Source of the DNA: Stratiolaelaps scimitus
Taxonomy: Eukaryota > Arthropoda > Arachnida > Mesostigmata > Laelapidae
DNA length: 64,000 bases
Direction: 5' to 3'
NCBI GenBank assembly: GCA_019614645.1
Contig: JABWDB010000002.1
Span: 18,761,501 to 18,825,500, forward strand
In this document: positions 24,421-36,144 of the stretch, in pieces
How positions within the stretch are numbered: the first letter of the stretch is position 1
Layout of the letters: each line of letters opens with the position of its first letter
Position numbers and translations under genes: made by a program
The notes under the pieces: model-generated
Database searches by the model: none
What the model saw: the letters and a program-made list of their open reading frames with translations, nothing else
Told to the model about the DNA's origin: nothing

Positions 24421-25557
24421 TTTCAGTGTTTCATTCAACTAGCTGACAGGGTCGTAATTGGCGTTCGCATCAACCTTCTGCTTTGAGTTACGCTTCAGCT
24501 GTCAGATTACCGCTTTATCGATTTGTCCTGCTCTCCGCATCGTCTTCATCAAAGGTTTAAACCTGAGCCGGTTCGATCTTCAGCTTAGATGCATCTCGAA
24601 GGCGATCGACTAAACAATGTTGTTAAGTCCCGAGGCGCCAAGTGTTGCACCGCACACGGGTTCCGCGTACTACGGGATTCAGGTATTTAAAAAACAGCTC
24701 ATGAAAGAGGATAGCCTCAAACGTATGAGGCGATAACCACGACGCCATTAAATAAGCAGCAAATATAGGAAACACTTCACGAGTGGTTTCTCATCGCCGA
24801 TCTAACCTAGCTCTTGTAAGAGCTCGAGGCATCTTGCATCGATAACTAGCTTGGTATCTTGGCCACCGTAAGAGTATCACGCTGGTCAACCGATCATATT
24901 GCCTGCTACAGGTGCAATTAATTCACGTGTAGTTAGTTTCATCTGCATTCGTACGCCATAGCATCCGGCAAGATGATCATATTACATATTGTTCCTGCTT
25001 GTGAGTGTTGTCCACTGCAACACAGGAGCGATGATACAGATGCGGTGTGATTATGCCGCCACATTAGGTTGTGTTCGGCTGCGGATGTCCCCATGCGTTG
25101 TACCGGTCATCGCTTATCAGCGAGTTGTTTTGTTCTCCATGAGTATTTTGTCAAACAAATTATGGACTCTCCTACTGGCGTTTGCTTGCAGCAGGCCGCT
25201 AGAGGGTGGCCGGGTTCACAAGACGGACGTTTGTCTATTGGCTTTCTCTGTTTCGATTTCTCTCTCTCTCTCTCTCTCTGTCTCTGAAGTCAATGTCGTA
25301 CCGACCCGAGACAGACCAGCCCCGGGGAAACCACTTGACATTTTCCTTCCCGAGTGTTCGACCTATCCGAGAATTCCGTACGCTGTCTGTTCACACGTCG
25401 TTGGTCGATATATATACATACATATATATCGTTCTCGTGGGCAGTGGCCCGTCCGGCCGTCCCAGGCCACTCTGCTTAAGCTAGACCTTTTGCAGTGTTC
25501 CGAGCGTTCTTTGTGCTGCCACCGCACCAATGTCTAGATGTCTGAGCGTCTAGAGCG

Positions 25558-25794
25558 ATGACCCCACCCAGTGTTACGTTCCAACCCCGCTTTCTCTGCA
25601 GGAAGCCTCCTGCCCTCTTGTTAAATCCCGTCATCGAGTCACCCGGATCACTTGGTCGGGGTTCGATGATTACCGACGGTGATCTACGGAATTTGCCCAT
25701 CGTAAGCGATACACTGCGATCTCTCCGAGTCACTGTCCAGCAGAATCCTTCAATCGGTACAGCTTCAATCAGCAGTCAGTGTTACCGAGGCTGA
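25558..25794 (+). CDS. Candidate ORF, 78 aa, function unknown
   Basis: ATG-to-TGA frame with a G at -3 of the start. The peptide begins MTPPSVTFQPRFLCRKPP and has a mixed, protein-like composition (ITDGDLRNLPIVSDTLRSL in the middle). A GTAAGC donor-like site at 25694 falls after ...LRNLPI, so this may be a first exon rather than an intact gene. The opposite strand is also open over much of it. No family recognised. Confidence 0.2.
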   Translation: MTPPSVTFQPRFLCRKPPALLLNPVIESPGSLGRGSMITDGDLRNLPIVSDTLRSLRVTVQQNPSIGTASISSQCYRG

Positions 25795-26656
25795 CAATCA
25801 GAGGTAACAGAGACAAACAGATATATAGACAGACAGAGAGACAGACAGGCGGACGGACAGGGCCGCTGTTGTCGGAGTGTTTCCGCTCGGGTTTACCTTC
25901 GCGGGTACCGTGAGGCGCTGCCAGTGGCCCGATGGCCAGTAGGCCACTTGGCCCGTTCACCCGGCTTCGCCCGCCGCCGAGCTCCTTCTCGCTCTGCGCA
26001 CGTGCTAGCCAGCCGACGGGTTCAGTAACATCAGAACCAACATCAGCAGCCGACCGACCCGGGGCGGCGGCGGCGGCGGCAGCAGCGCACGGCCGATCGA
26101 CAGCATACGCGCCACTGATGCTGGTGCTGTCGCTACCGCTGCCGTTACTGCGGGTACGCTATCACGGATGACGCTGCTGGCACCCTTGCGCGCATTGTCA
26201 CGCAGCTCTACGCAGGGCACGGACAGAGAGAAAGAGATTCAGAGGCATAAACGTGCACATGGACAGACGCGGCTAGTCCCGGCCATACACCCACATAGAG
26301 GTACCACATACACCGAGGTAGACGAACTTATAGAGTTATACAGAGATATCAGAGAGAAAGAGAGCACGGACACATGGAGAGTAGTCATCCAGCCACAATT
26401 GATCGAGCTGCTACTGAGTCCCACGCTTCTGAGTCCTGCTGGTTGCCACTCCTGTTGTCCTGTCCAATTGTCAGCGCGCAAACCCAATAGCGTAGCGCGG
26501 GATATATGTTGGCCATTCCGGCCGTTGGACTGGAGCTAAGCTGGGCGTTGTAGATAGAAGCAGCAGCAACAGCTTTCACTGGAGACATCAGAAAGAGACA
26601 CGGTGGGACGGTGTAAAGCTCGCGTCGTGGTTGGTGTAGCCGTATCAGTAGTAGAT

Positions 26657-26953
26657 ATGGATGGTCTGCTTGTGCCATACGTTTGGGATCAATTCCTGCT
26701 GTCAAACGCGGACAATCCACAGATTTCTTTATCCATGGATTCTCGCCAGCTACGAGAGGTTGAAAAATATGTAAACGTGATCTCGATAGGTTTCCGAAGT
26801 ATTACCGAAAGACGCTTCCGAGGCGTGTCACATGGAGGAGCAGCTGAGAGTCAGCTGGACACACCAGCAACAATTGTCGTGGCATGCTACGGCAGTCCCA
26901 TCCATCGTCCAACTGGGGATTCGGCCACCCGTTTAAACGTCAAGGTCAATTGA
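26657..26953 (+). CDS. Candidate ORF, 98 aa, function unknown
   Basis: Starts MDGLLVPYVWDQFLLSNAD, with G at -3 and G at +4 around the ATG. The frame favours purine-starting codons and reads balanced sequence (LREVEKYVNVISIGFRS) to a TGA at 26951-26953. The DNA changes at once to AT-rich non-coding sequence after the stop. An acceptor-like TAGCCGTATCAG lies just before the ATG. No domain recognised. Confidence 0.22.
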   Translation: MDGLLVPYVWDQFLLSNADNPQISLSMDSRQLREVEKYVNVISIGFRSITERRFRGVSHGGAAESQLDTPATIVVACYGSPIHRPTGDSATRLNVKVN

Positions 26954-27600
26954 ACATGATTGAAACTTGACCTCTTCGTGGGCCGGTGAAAAGTGTCTGC
27001 ACAGGGTGGACAGTCCGTAAAATCGACAAAATGAAATAAAAATAGATTCAATTATTGACCATATCCGAAATCTTGACTTCCCTTGCTCGTCTCGTTATGA
27101 CAGTAGACGTAGAGTATTGTTCTAACAACATTATAGTACATATCCGATCTCTATCTAAGCGACTCAGCGCTCAAAGTTTGATGGTGGCAAATAACAAAAA
27201 GTGAAGCTGTCTATTTTGTGGGCCACCGTCTGGTGTCTATACTTCATAGTCTCATTGAACCCGGAGAGAAATTAACACTAACGAAAAACCTGAAGAAAAA
27301 GCATGGCAGCAAAATTATTTCTGACCTGTGAGCACTTTACTATTCGTCGTGGAATACGTTTATACAGTACAGTGGTACGCCAACAAAATCTAGAATGATG
27401 TGCCATTATTATGCGTGTGTAAACAATGTAGAAGTCACTTAAATTGGCCCTGTTTTACACATTTTAAACATGCAGAGTAAAAATCCACAATGCCCCACTG
27501 CATCGAACTTACCGGGTGAATAAAAATTAAAATGATAAATAACGTAAAATGATCACCCAGTGATCGTTGTCAACGTCGTCGTCCTCGTAAGAAGAGGTAT
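26954..27600. other. AT-rich non-coding stretch
   Basis: No gene seen. A short frame near 27.23-27.33 kb (SLIEPGEKLTLTK) faintly recalls a mariner-type transposase segment, but nothing around it supports that. Confidence 0.45.
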
Positions 27601-27678
27601 CGCATAGGCACCTGTTGCTACTGCACTCGATCCGGTCTCCGTACACGATCGTCAAGCAGTCTGTGTGTACGGTCGCCA

Positions 27679-28065
27679 ATGAACGCCCAACGCCACGGTG
27701 ATCTCGTCGGTGGCATCACCGGCGAATTACAAAGTGCACATTGCTCTGAGGCATCCGCACAACTCGGCAGGACGAAGGAGAAATGGGATTGTCGATTCAT
27801 GGAATATGAGGATGAGATGACGAGTTCAGTGTGCGAGCTTCTTGTGAACGGTCGTTTGAGTCCATCCCGCCCGGCAGGGCGGCGGTGCCAGCGAAGCCAC
27901 TACAATGCTTATCGCAAGGATCAATTTCGACGAAAAGAGCGGGCAACGATCGGCGCCGCTGCTTCTGCTGTCGGCCATCAAAGAAGCGAAAGAAAATCGG
28001 ATATTTCACAAGAAGCTAGATTCCACCGAAGGTTTCATATCGACTCGTTGAAATCAACAATTTGA
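27679..28065 (+). CDS. Candidate small gene or exon cluster, function unknown
   Basis: A 128-codon ATG frame begins MNAQRHGDLVGGITGELQ, with a coding-like codon pattern over its first 50 codons (to ...EYEDEMTSS). From 27878 a different frame looks better: after a pyrimidine-rich acceptor (CCATCCCGCCCGGCAG) it reads GGGASEATTMLIARINFDEK and ends ...STEGFISTR at a TGA at 28049-28051. Removing about 50 nt (27828-27877) would join the two in phase 0, but the donor (TCA|GTGTGC) is weak. So this is either one uninterrupted 128-aa frame or a spliced product of about 107 aa. No family recognised. Confidence 0.25.
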   Translation: MNAQRHGDLVGGITGELQSAHCSEASAQLGRTKEKWDCRFMEYEDEMTSSVCELLVNGRLSPSRPAGRRCQRSHYNAYRKDQFRRKERATIGAAASAVGHQRSERKSDISQEARFHRRFHIDSLKSTI

Positions 28066-28322
28066 TTACTACGCACACGAAAGTGATTTCCACTATCCGA
28101 TCGAGTTGCTGTCCTTGATTTGACCCCAGCTGGTCCGGCCGCAGGGGTTCAGTGGGCATCGCAGGGGGGGGTAGGGGCTGGGGGTAACTGATGAAGAAGC
28201 TTGAATTCAAATACAGCCATTGCTTAAACCATAGGGCAGTTTGTTTATGTCGATGTATAGGCTATATTCCGACCATTGAACACCGAGATCTTCATCTGGC
28301 CTATACGACTGGCCTGTAGTAA

Positions 28323-28325
<3 letters not shown>

Positions 28326-28406
<81 letters not shown>

Positions 28407-28408
28407 TA
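28326..28408. repeat. (AT)n microsatellite
   Basis: About 40 AT units with one short interruption at the 3' end. Confidence 0.95.
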
Positions 28409-28423
28409 ATAACAATAGCTGAA

Positions 28424-28446
28424 TTAAACTGAGAATCTCAGTTTAA
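28424..28446. repeat. 23-bp perfect palindrome
   Basis: TTAAACTGAGA, one A, then TCTCAGTTTAA: 11-bp arms, directly beside the long AT tract. Confidence 0.95.
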
Positions 28447-29644
28447 ACCCCTTATAATCGTCCTCTGGATACTGTAAGATGACTATCATACGAGGCCGAA
28501 GTGAAAGTACGATTTTGAAAGAAATTCAAACATGGGTGCCCTGCACATCCTTTGACTGAACCTGTTGCCACGTGCCGAATGAGCTGGATGTTTAGAAGGA
28601 GAGAACACACACATGAACATGAGCCTCCTCGAGTTCAGCCCCCGAGTACATTAGTTGAGCAAGGACAAAAACGAGCTAGCCCAAAAAAGACATCAATGGT
28701 CACGTCACCTCTGTGATGTGAAGCCTTTATATCTTCCGCCTCAGCCTCTATCTGCCTGTGAAGGCTGTCTCCCTGCGATAGATAGACAGAGAGGTAGGTA
28801 GATGACAGATGGATGCAGAAGGGTCTCGAAGGGCATCGGCACGACCCCATTCGTATCGCACGATATCAAACACGAGAGTTGTCCTTAGATGTGGGATCGC
28901 GTCAGTCGTTTCATGTGGCGACGATAGATGCCGCGGATGCATAGACAGGCCCTCGGCTTCTTCGTTGCCCCGTTAGCACCCTCGAGCTCGCCCCCGCCTT
29001 GTAGTCTTCATCTTCATCTGATCTCTCTTCAGCCCTTTGTGGATAGCCGCGCTTCCAAGCATCTCTCTATTTCTCATTCTCTCTGCTCTAATTCTGCGTG
29101 GTCGGCGCTAGGTCGCTTGGCTGGTCATCGTCGTTGTTATTGCTGCTGCTGCTGCTGCCGCCAGCGCCGCTGTTGTTGTTGGCAGCGACAGCAGCAGCTA
29201 AGTAAGCCATCAGCTTCTGGTGGTGGGAATGGCGGTTTTCATGGTCATCCACCCGTCTGACTCGAACGGCTTTCGGCAGCTCTTACTCTATCTAGCTATC
29301 TCTCTATCTAGCTATCTCTCTCTCTCTCTCTCTCTCTATGGCTGCGTCTCAACATCGGTGTCTGGCTCGCCGACTGACCTCGTCCCTCGGCAACCACGGG
29401 GCCATGCACGAGAGAGCTAGAGAGCGTTATAGGGAGAAGAAAAGCAAAGACTCCTTCCTTTCGGCAACCAGCAGCCACTGAAGCCATGCTAGACTAGGCA
29501 CAGGGCTCCGTCCTATTTCGCCACTCACTGACGCCTGCACTATACTTCACCCCACTGGCTGCAGTGGTGGAAGGGAAGGGGTCGGTTGACCAACCAGGGC
29601 AGATGGGGTGACCCACGCGGACGCCCGCAACACCCACGGGAACG

Positions 29645-29673
29645 ACGGCGGCGGCGGCGGCGGCGGCGGCGGC
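29645..29673. repeat. (GGC)n triplet repeat
   Basis: About 9 to 10 GGC units. Confidence 0.9.
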
Positions 29674-30846
29674 AGCCGCAGCAGCAGAGGTCTATACTTG
29701 CATGCTCTTCTTCGGCTCCGCTGCTACCACCATCACCAGCGCTACCACTACCGTGATCGTCTTCTCGTCACTGAGTTCCTAGTAGCTACCCCTCAGTCTG
29801 GATGGGGGGCCATCCTCGCCCACAGCCTTCCGCTCTTCCATTCGTTCCCCTTAATGTCTATTTATCCATCGAAGGAGGGATCTCCCTATCTCTCTCTCTC
29901 TGCCTATAGCCATCGCTCGATCCTAGGACACAGCATCGAAAGGAGATCCCACATGCGAAATGGCGGTCGCTCAGTCGGTAGGTCGGTTGGTCGACTGGCT
30001 GGCTGGCTTGCTGGATATCGGCAGTTGTCTGTAGGCCCACGTTGGCAGGGGCCTCTCTGACTGGTGCTGCTACTGTTACCGCCGCTGCGTTCGCCAGCCG
30101 CGTTGCCGGGGTGAGTCTGCCGCCGCCGCCGCCGCCTGCAGCAGTTGCACCGGCGCCTAACCTAACCCGTCCTGCTAAATGCGAGGAAAGCGGCGACAGA
30201 CGCAGCAGCAGCAGTAGGCTGCTCTCTGATGGGAAGTAGGATGTGAAGGGATAGGCAGATAGGCCTGGTGGTGGTGAAGTACGAAAGACTACCGCTGCAA
30301 CTGCGACTAGAGAGATAGACGCAGTGTGCCGATTGCCTCAGCGTTCCCCGCTCAACACTCTACAGACCAATGCCCCCGTGGATTCCCGCCTGCTCATGGC
30401 CCCTGGCATGGCTCCTTCCGTGGAGCAGGTCAGGAGCCGGCAGCCACCTAACTTACGAGATCCTATCCTACCCTCCGCTCTTCCCGCTGCCGTGCCCCGA
30501 AGCTGCGGCGGCGGCGGTGGCGGTGGCGACGGCTGCTGTTGCGAGAACGAGCTGGTGGGTTCTTGATGCAACGGCAGCCCTTTAGCCTTTGATCCCTCTC
30601 GGTCTATATTCTGGCGTAGTTCCTCCGACTGCTGCATGCCACAAACCACTCGTCGCTCGCACTGTGGCCACGGTGATGGCGGCGGCGGTGGTGGTGGTGG
30701 TGCTGCTGCTGCTACTACGGGTACATTTAGCCTGTAGAGGCTGGCGCCTACTTCTGCTTTGCCTTCGGAGGATACTGCTAACGGAGTCGGCATCCCCAAG
30801 CATACGCCGTCCGGCTCTCTCGCCTCTTAACCTCATATGGTTTCAG

Positions 30847-31110
30847 GGTAATGCTTCGCAGTGTAAAGCTGCTTTTCGTGTACGACTATTGTTGCTGGTG
30901 TTGCCGCTGTTTCGTTTTCGTCTGCGGCGTGGCTGCGTTGCGTTGTCTCACAATCGTGGAGTGACTTATGTTGTCCGCCACAGCAGCGTTCTCCGAGACG
31001 GAGCACAAATCGGCCGCTACTGCCGATGCAACAGCACGATTCTGTGCACACAGTCATCCGTTTACATCCGCCTGCCAGATGACACGAGAGGCATGAAGTG
31101 GATTGCAGAG
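30847..31110 (+). CDS. Candidate exon, weak CUB-domain resemblance
   Basis: An 88-codon open segment starts right after a strong acceptor (CTCATATGGTTTCAG) and ends at a strong donor (GCAGAG|GTGAGG), phase 0 at both ends. The second half, LRDGAQIGRYC then ILCTQSSVYIRLPDDTRG, resembles the C-terminal half of a CUB domain (RDG, G-x-YC, hydrophobic strand, acidic pair). Cysteines at QCK, RRGC, RYC and NSTILC give a plausible pattern. Against it: the Gly after the YC Cys is Arg, the C-to-RDG spacing is about 11 residues too long, and the first half is Leu-rich sequence from TTG/CTG-like triplets. The opposite strand is open too. CUB domains occur in secreted proteases and receptors; I infer no function. 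Confidence 0.25.
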
Positions 31111-31132
31111 GTGAGGAAGAGACAAATTGAGC

Positions 31133-31160
31133 TCCGCCGCCGCCGCCGCCGCCGCCACCG
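31133..31160. repeat. (CCG)n triplet repeat
   Basis: About 9 CCG units just downstream of the candidate donor at 31111. Confidence 0.9.
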
Positions 31161-31300
31161 CCACCGACGAAGACCCGTTGCATCAAATGCGTGAAACTGC
31201 ACGAAGCAAAGATGCATGAGCGCATCAAGCCGGTGAACCCCATGTGGTGTATGGGCGCTGTTGGGGGTCCATGTTCTACATAGATGCTGGTGGGCGTCAG

Positions 31301-31326
31301 AATGTAAGAGAGAGAGAGAGAGAGAG
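31301..31326. repeat. (GA)n microsatellite
   Basis: About 12 GA units. Confidence 0.9.
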
Positions 31327-31619
31327 CGAATGTTTCGAAAACAAAGTCGAGCTACTCGACGGAGCTGAGCATTGCGCCCATCTGCTCGCTACTCTCGTCG
31401 TCGTCGTCGTTTGTTGCTGTCGCTCTTTTCTTTTTTGCTTGAGCTGCTGTAATTTGTGTCGTCTGGTCGGACACAAACGCGGGAGGAGGCGACGCGACGA
31501 ACGGGTGCCGCATCAGTTGCGCCGATACAACGTAATCGAATATTGGATGTCAGCGGCGTGTGCTGTTTATTGGATGATCAAAAAATATTTGTATGCAGGT
31601 GGCAATAATAGATCTAGGT

Positions 31620-31850
31620 AGCAGTAGTAGTATTAGTAGTAGTGGTGGTACTACTACTATTACTACTACTCCGGGGTCCGTCTAATGAAATACCGAAAGC
31701 AGTTGTACCGTGGACGTTAAATGTTGGCTCTGGGTCAGCCCGGAAAATGGATTTTTTTTAGTACTACTACCATTGCTGTTACTACTACGTTAAATGTTGG
31801 CTGAGAGTCAGCCCGAAAACGAGAAGACTACTACTGCTACTACTACGAGT
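31620..31850 (+). repeat. Two SINE-like tails in tandem within TAC/GTA repeats
   Basis: Tail 1 (31705-31750) reads GTACCGTGGACGTTAAATG...CAGCCCGGAAAA and tail 2 (31787-31821) reads ACGTTAAATGTTGG...CAGCCCGAAAA. Both match the 3' tail of the 5.6 kb element. TAC/GTA triplets lie before, between and after them. No tRNA head is visible, so these are 5'-truncated copies or one copy duplicated with its triplet repeat. Confidence 0.75.
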
Positions 31851-32071
31851 AAACCATATTGCGCCGACTTTCAGCGCCTGTGGCAAATGGTTTCGCCGCT
31901 CCCACGTGACTCTGGGGCAGAACAGGAAGTACGATGATCACAGCAACAACCAAACCAACGTCAGCTGACCTGACGATACGGACGACAAGTCGAAAACAAT
32001 CCTATTAGGTTGTTGGCGTCGTTGTTGCTGTTGTCTTTGTAGAGGCTGTAGTATAGGATGATTGTGGACGC

Positions 32072-32275
32072 CTATTCCATGTGGATCGCACCATACGCTG
32101 AAGGAGACGTTGAGGCTGTCTGCTCAAATTGGCGAACTTGCTCGGCCTCCTGCGTCGAACGTATTTCGCCTCGCAACGAGATGGGCTGATGCCGCCAGAT
32201 AGGCAGAGAGACGTGTGCCCCTCTGCCGGAAAAGGGGCCAGCGTGCGTGGAGGGTCTACTACCACTCTTCGCGAG
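32072..32275 (-). CDS. Candidate terminal exon, function unknown
   Basis: On the minus strand a 67-codon frame runs from just after an in-frame TAG to a TAG at 32072-32074. It reads LAKSGSRPSTHAGPFSGRG... and ends ...YGAIHME, with a Gln- and Glu-rich segment (STQEAEQVRQFEQTAS). Composition and codon pattern look coding, and a pyrimidine-rich tract lies upstream on that strand ending near GGGATAG, a possible acceptor. It has no ATG, so it would have to be the last exon of a minus-strand gene whose other exons I did not find. A competing minus-strand frame of 86 codons overlaps it. Confidence 0.2.
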   Translation of the reverse strand, partial: LAKSGSRPSTHAGPFSGRGAHVSLPIWRHQPISLRGEIRSTQEAEQVRQFEQTASTSPSAYGAIHME

Positions 32276-33324
32276 CTATCCCACCCTTGTCGAGGAGGTC
32301 GAGGGGAGGTTGGCCAGGCTTGCTGCTGCTGCTACCGAGCGAGTGCTGCTTTGATGCGGTGCTCTCGGTAATGGCTTGAGGAAGGGCTTAACTGAAGCCC
32401 TCTGCCGGGGGCGGTCTAGGCAGCGTGGGGTGTAACACGTTTTCCCTTGTTATCCTCGATGGTTCCGACGGCTGCGCCTGGAGAGCATCCTTGATGCCAG
32501 AAGACCCACCATCGGCTGGCTATGTGCGGTCCACATCAAGCATAATGCACCCGGTGCGGAATCGGATCTTTGGAGCTATGTACTATTGCGTACGACTACC
32601 CCCACGACTACAATAACTACTTCTACTACTGATAACAAGTTTATCAAGACTATCCGTGTTGTTAGTCTTTAGGGCACAAAAAACCACATACATCTATATA
32701 TATACATACATGTTCAAATACGTATCTATGCAATATGCCGCCCTGATAAAATACCTACGTCGAAATTGAACGAAATATCCATTCCGACACAGAGTAAGAA
32801 TAGAAACTCCTTTATTTTCATAAAGGGTGCGGGGAGCGGCCTGTGTTCGGGTGAGCAGTTGTTGCCGGTTGTTGACCAGATCACTAACTCCTTTGAGAAC
32901 GTAGCCTAGGTAGGTAGGTGCGTACAGGAGACACGTCCTTGCTGTGGATGGAACACTTTAAACATATCCAGTACGCCAGGAGAAGATGTTGTTGGTGAGC
33001 TCAGTTCGAGACATACATTTAACAGTAAAGCATGGAAAATCACATGTACAATAGTTTTAGCAGACTGGACTGATTGTGTAGTGTGGTGACTAAAATTAAG
33101 TACGGTGGCGATAACGCTCACTGTAAGGTCACGTGTGCGCGATACACTGTAGGGAAGTAAAACTGTTATCAATAGTTAAAATCATATGGGGAGGGTGGAG
33201 TCTTTAAGTGCGAAACAGTTATTTCTTAACAGCAATAGCGCAGTTATTTGTCAAACATCCTATTCTCATTGCACCATCTGGCGGCTCATTCAATAGCCTG
33301 GAAACCATGAGAGACATATATTAC

Positions 33325-33350
33325 ATATTATTATTATTATTATTATTATG
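33325..33350. repeat. (ATT)n microsatellite
   Basis: About 8 ATT units. Confidence 0.9.
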
Positions 33351-33375
33351 TGTACCTATATGATTGTACCTACCT

Positions 33376-33579
33376 ATGGATAGCACAACTCGAATAAACG
33401 GACACAATTTTCAGCGCAAGTTTCTGTCATGCCCAACATTGCTGCTAGACTTCAGCAACCAACTAATAGATGTGTTTCGGAAGAACCAAACCACCCCCCA
33501 GAGCTCGCAACGACGTCACATAGGCAAATTTCTTTTGGCTTCTTCGGTGGAAACCAATCGTCGATTAATTGCCTTTTAA
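33376..33579 (+). CDS. Candidate ORF, 67 aa, function unknown
   Basis: ATG-to-TAA frame beginning MDSTTRINGHNFQRKF with a balanced composition (LLLDFSNQLIDVFRKNQ in the middle) and coding-like codon choice. Start context is moderate (G at +4, no purine at -3). Neighbouring DNA is AT-rich and non-coding. No homologous family recognised; it may be chance. Confidence 0.2.
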   Translation: MDSTTRINGHNFQRKFLSCPTLLLDFSNQLIDVFRKNQTTPQSSQRRHIGKFLLASSVETNRRLIAF

Positions 33580-33859
33580 TCCTACTTTGAGCTAAGGATC
33601 TGAATTTTACGAGAACGTAACTCTCTGTACAACTCACATCATGACGAACATAATAGTAATGGTCATTTAAGCCTCGCCGTTCACTACTTGGTTAACTTTC
33701 AGCAGCAGATTCGAATGAGATACATCCGTTTTCCTTACAGGCTCGTGCAGCAGATAAATAGATCGTTGCGCTGAAACGAACTGGCCTAGAATGCATTATT
33801 CCCTAATCCCGCTCCGATGTAAATGGCTACAAAATGTTTATATGTTTGTAATACGGTTG

Positions 33860-33880
33860 CACACACACACACACACACAT
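33860..33880. repeat. (CA)n microsatellite
   Basis: About 10 CA units. Confidence 0.9.
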
Positions 33881-34937
33881 ACACACGATAGTCAAGCTCC
33901 GACAAAGTTACGACACGCGTTTGGCCCGGCACATGTGTATAATCACTCATAATCATCGGCGCGATTCACGCTAACTGTAAGGCCACGGCCTGGCCGACTA
34001 TTCAGGACAAACCTCATCCCCAGAAACGTAGTACAGCCGACATCAACTGTTGCATTCGTTGTAATAGCCTTCATTGATAACCACTTAATCGACAGGTCTA
34101 ATATTATCATACTCGTTCCATCCATCGATGTTGATGTCGATGCACACAGTGCAGTTGCTGCGTGGCGGACATCACGAACGGTGGAGAATCTCGTTCAAAT
34201 TGTAGACGGGGTCGCAATCGAAGTGTTGCTCAGGAACGGACTCTGAGATGGTCTGGCTCAGTCATAAACGATTGCTCTTGATCAGCAATCTTCCCTCGAC
34301 AACGACACCCCCACGTCCCGCAAACATTCTGTTGTTGGCATTAGCTGTGTGTACACAATTGCTACCGAACCCGCCCTGCAGCTACCGCTGCCGCTGTTGG
34401 TGACGGCTAAGTCAGAGTACAGGGGGACATGGTCACACAGGGGGGCAATAGCCAGCCGACAGGTCGAGTTCGATTGAAATTCGATTGACTATGTGACCCG
34501 AACTATTCTGAACTATACTACGCTCTGAGATAATACTTCGAGCTCTAGCACAATCGTCAACGAGCGTCGTCCCGTTGTTCGCTGCTGGGACACGACGAGG
34601 ATTTGTATAATACATCTCTATTTCTCCTTCTCACTCTCTCTCTGACTCAATCTCCCGAGCATTTGGGTCGCTATCCCGTCTGTTAGCTATCATTGTATAG
34701 CATAGTATAGCATCTCTTCCCATCTCTTCAGCCGGCGCTATCACGTGTCGCTGATTCTCGGCAACCGGCATTCGGTCGAACGGTGGCGGCAGCGGTAGTA
34801 ATTGAAAGCAGTATTCTCCCTTATTATTGATGCTACTCGCGCTTCGTCTCGTCTGTTCCTCCTCATCAGCTGAAGCAAAACGCAAGGCAATCAGAGAATA
34901 CCGTAGTGGCAGTACATCGTGGCGATTGTGGCGTCAA

Positions 34938-34982
34938 CGACAGCAACAGCAACAACAACAACAACAGCAACAACGACGACAC
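34938..34982. repeat. CAG/CAA triplet repeat
   Basis: About 13 units, mostly CAA with interspersed CAG. Confidence 0.9.
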
Positions 34983-35773
34983 AAGTTTCTCATGGGCATG
35001 GCGAGTAAAGCCGTCGCGGCAAGAGGTCTCACACCACCTCCCTCAATGGCTGCTGCTGCTGCTGTTTCAGGCGAAGGCGGCAAACCGTTTGCCGCCTGCA
35101 GCCGTCCGCCTCTTCTCTAAATGTGTGCTCGCCACCAACAACTATAGTGTGCTCGCGCTGTGCATACCATCGTGCTTGTCGAGTATATCACACTGCTGCA
35201 GCATCTTGGGGGTGGAAGTCTAGCTACTGGCTGAAATGAGTAGTCGCCGCCGCCGCCACCACTATGGCTGCGGCCATCGCTCGCTGGGGGTCTGCAAGCT
35301 TGTTCCTCGTCGTTGTCGTCGACCGCCTCATACCTGTCTGCTCCTGCTGCACTTGATGGACTAACGCTATAGACCATTTAACCCACACGAAAGAAGGGAC
35401 TGTGAACGAGCTGGAGACGCGGGATAGCGGAGAGGAGAGAGGAGACCATGAGAAGCAACGGCGATAGTACTTACCAGTGTACCTTGGCCAGTGGCTTCGT
35501 CGGTTGTGGCATGCAGTGGCCTTCCGTAACCTCACCCTCGCTTAGCCTCTTCATTCGCCTGTTCACCACTACCACCACCAGCTGTTGCCAGCCAACGAAC
35601 GAAACCCGGCGCAGTTTGGTGTCTGGGCCTTACGTTACAACACGCCGCCACCTCCTAGGATAGTTTATCCTGGTACGCGGCTCGGCTGCCGGGCAAGCAG
35701 CAACAACAGCCAAGCTCTGCCCTCGTTCCTACGCGCGCATACACCTCGCACTGGTACTGGATCACAGCTTTGG

Positions 35774-35885
<112 letters not shown>

Positions 35886-36144
35886 ACACCGCAGCTATGA
35901 TATACCCGTCCATCTAACAACTCATAGACCGGTGCAAGCGGCGGTGGCTCGTACAAAATACACTCGACTCCACCACAGCATACATTCACCGCACATATAT
36001 ATATCGCTATATAGAGACACACACGGATACATCCACAGAAACAGAGACAAAGACGCCGATACGATAGACGAGAGTTAAACAGCAGATAGAGGAGTGCAGG
36101 ACTGCGCTCTCAGTCTCCCTCGAGTTGCCTTCGTCTTCCTCTCC

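Larger units (their letters stand above)
20126..25550. other. Repeat-rich, mostly non-coding stretch
   Basis: AT repeats (20826-20859, 21936-21960, 23304-23338), ATT repeat (24385-24420), CT repeat (25258-25281), and a GC-rich CAG/CTG/GGC zone at 21.0-23.6 kb with open frames in every phase. A 168-codon frame from an ATG at 25031 spans CT and AT repeats and is not called. Confidence 0.4.
28066..30840. other. Repeat-rich stretch, no gene called
   Basis: A very long (AT)n tract at 28326-28408, CT repeats at 29310-29340, GGC repeats at 29645-29673 and many CTG/CCG triplets to 30.8 kb. Open frames here track the repeats. Confidence 0.4.

Noticed and set aside
24989..25000. CRISPR arrays, operons, prophage or bacterial features anywhere in the window
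   Set aside because: None seen. The direct repeats present are simple-sequence or minisatellite repeats without spacers, and the sequence is eukaryotic in character.
25031..25537. 168-codon ATG frame
   Set aside because: It spans a CT run and an AT run and has no splice support; length alone is within what chance allows here.
27220..27335. Faint mariner transposase-like peptide (SLIEPGEKLTLTK)
   Set aside because: Only a short match with no catalytic residues, no terminal inverted repeats and a stop shortly after.
30838..30850. IWFQ, a homeodomain-like tetrapeptide
   Set aside because: No further homeodomain residues follow; it straddles a splice acceptor and is coincidence.
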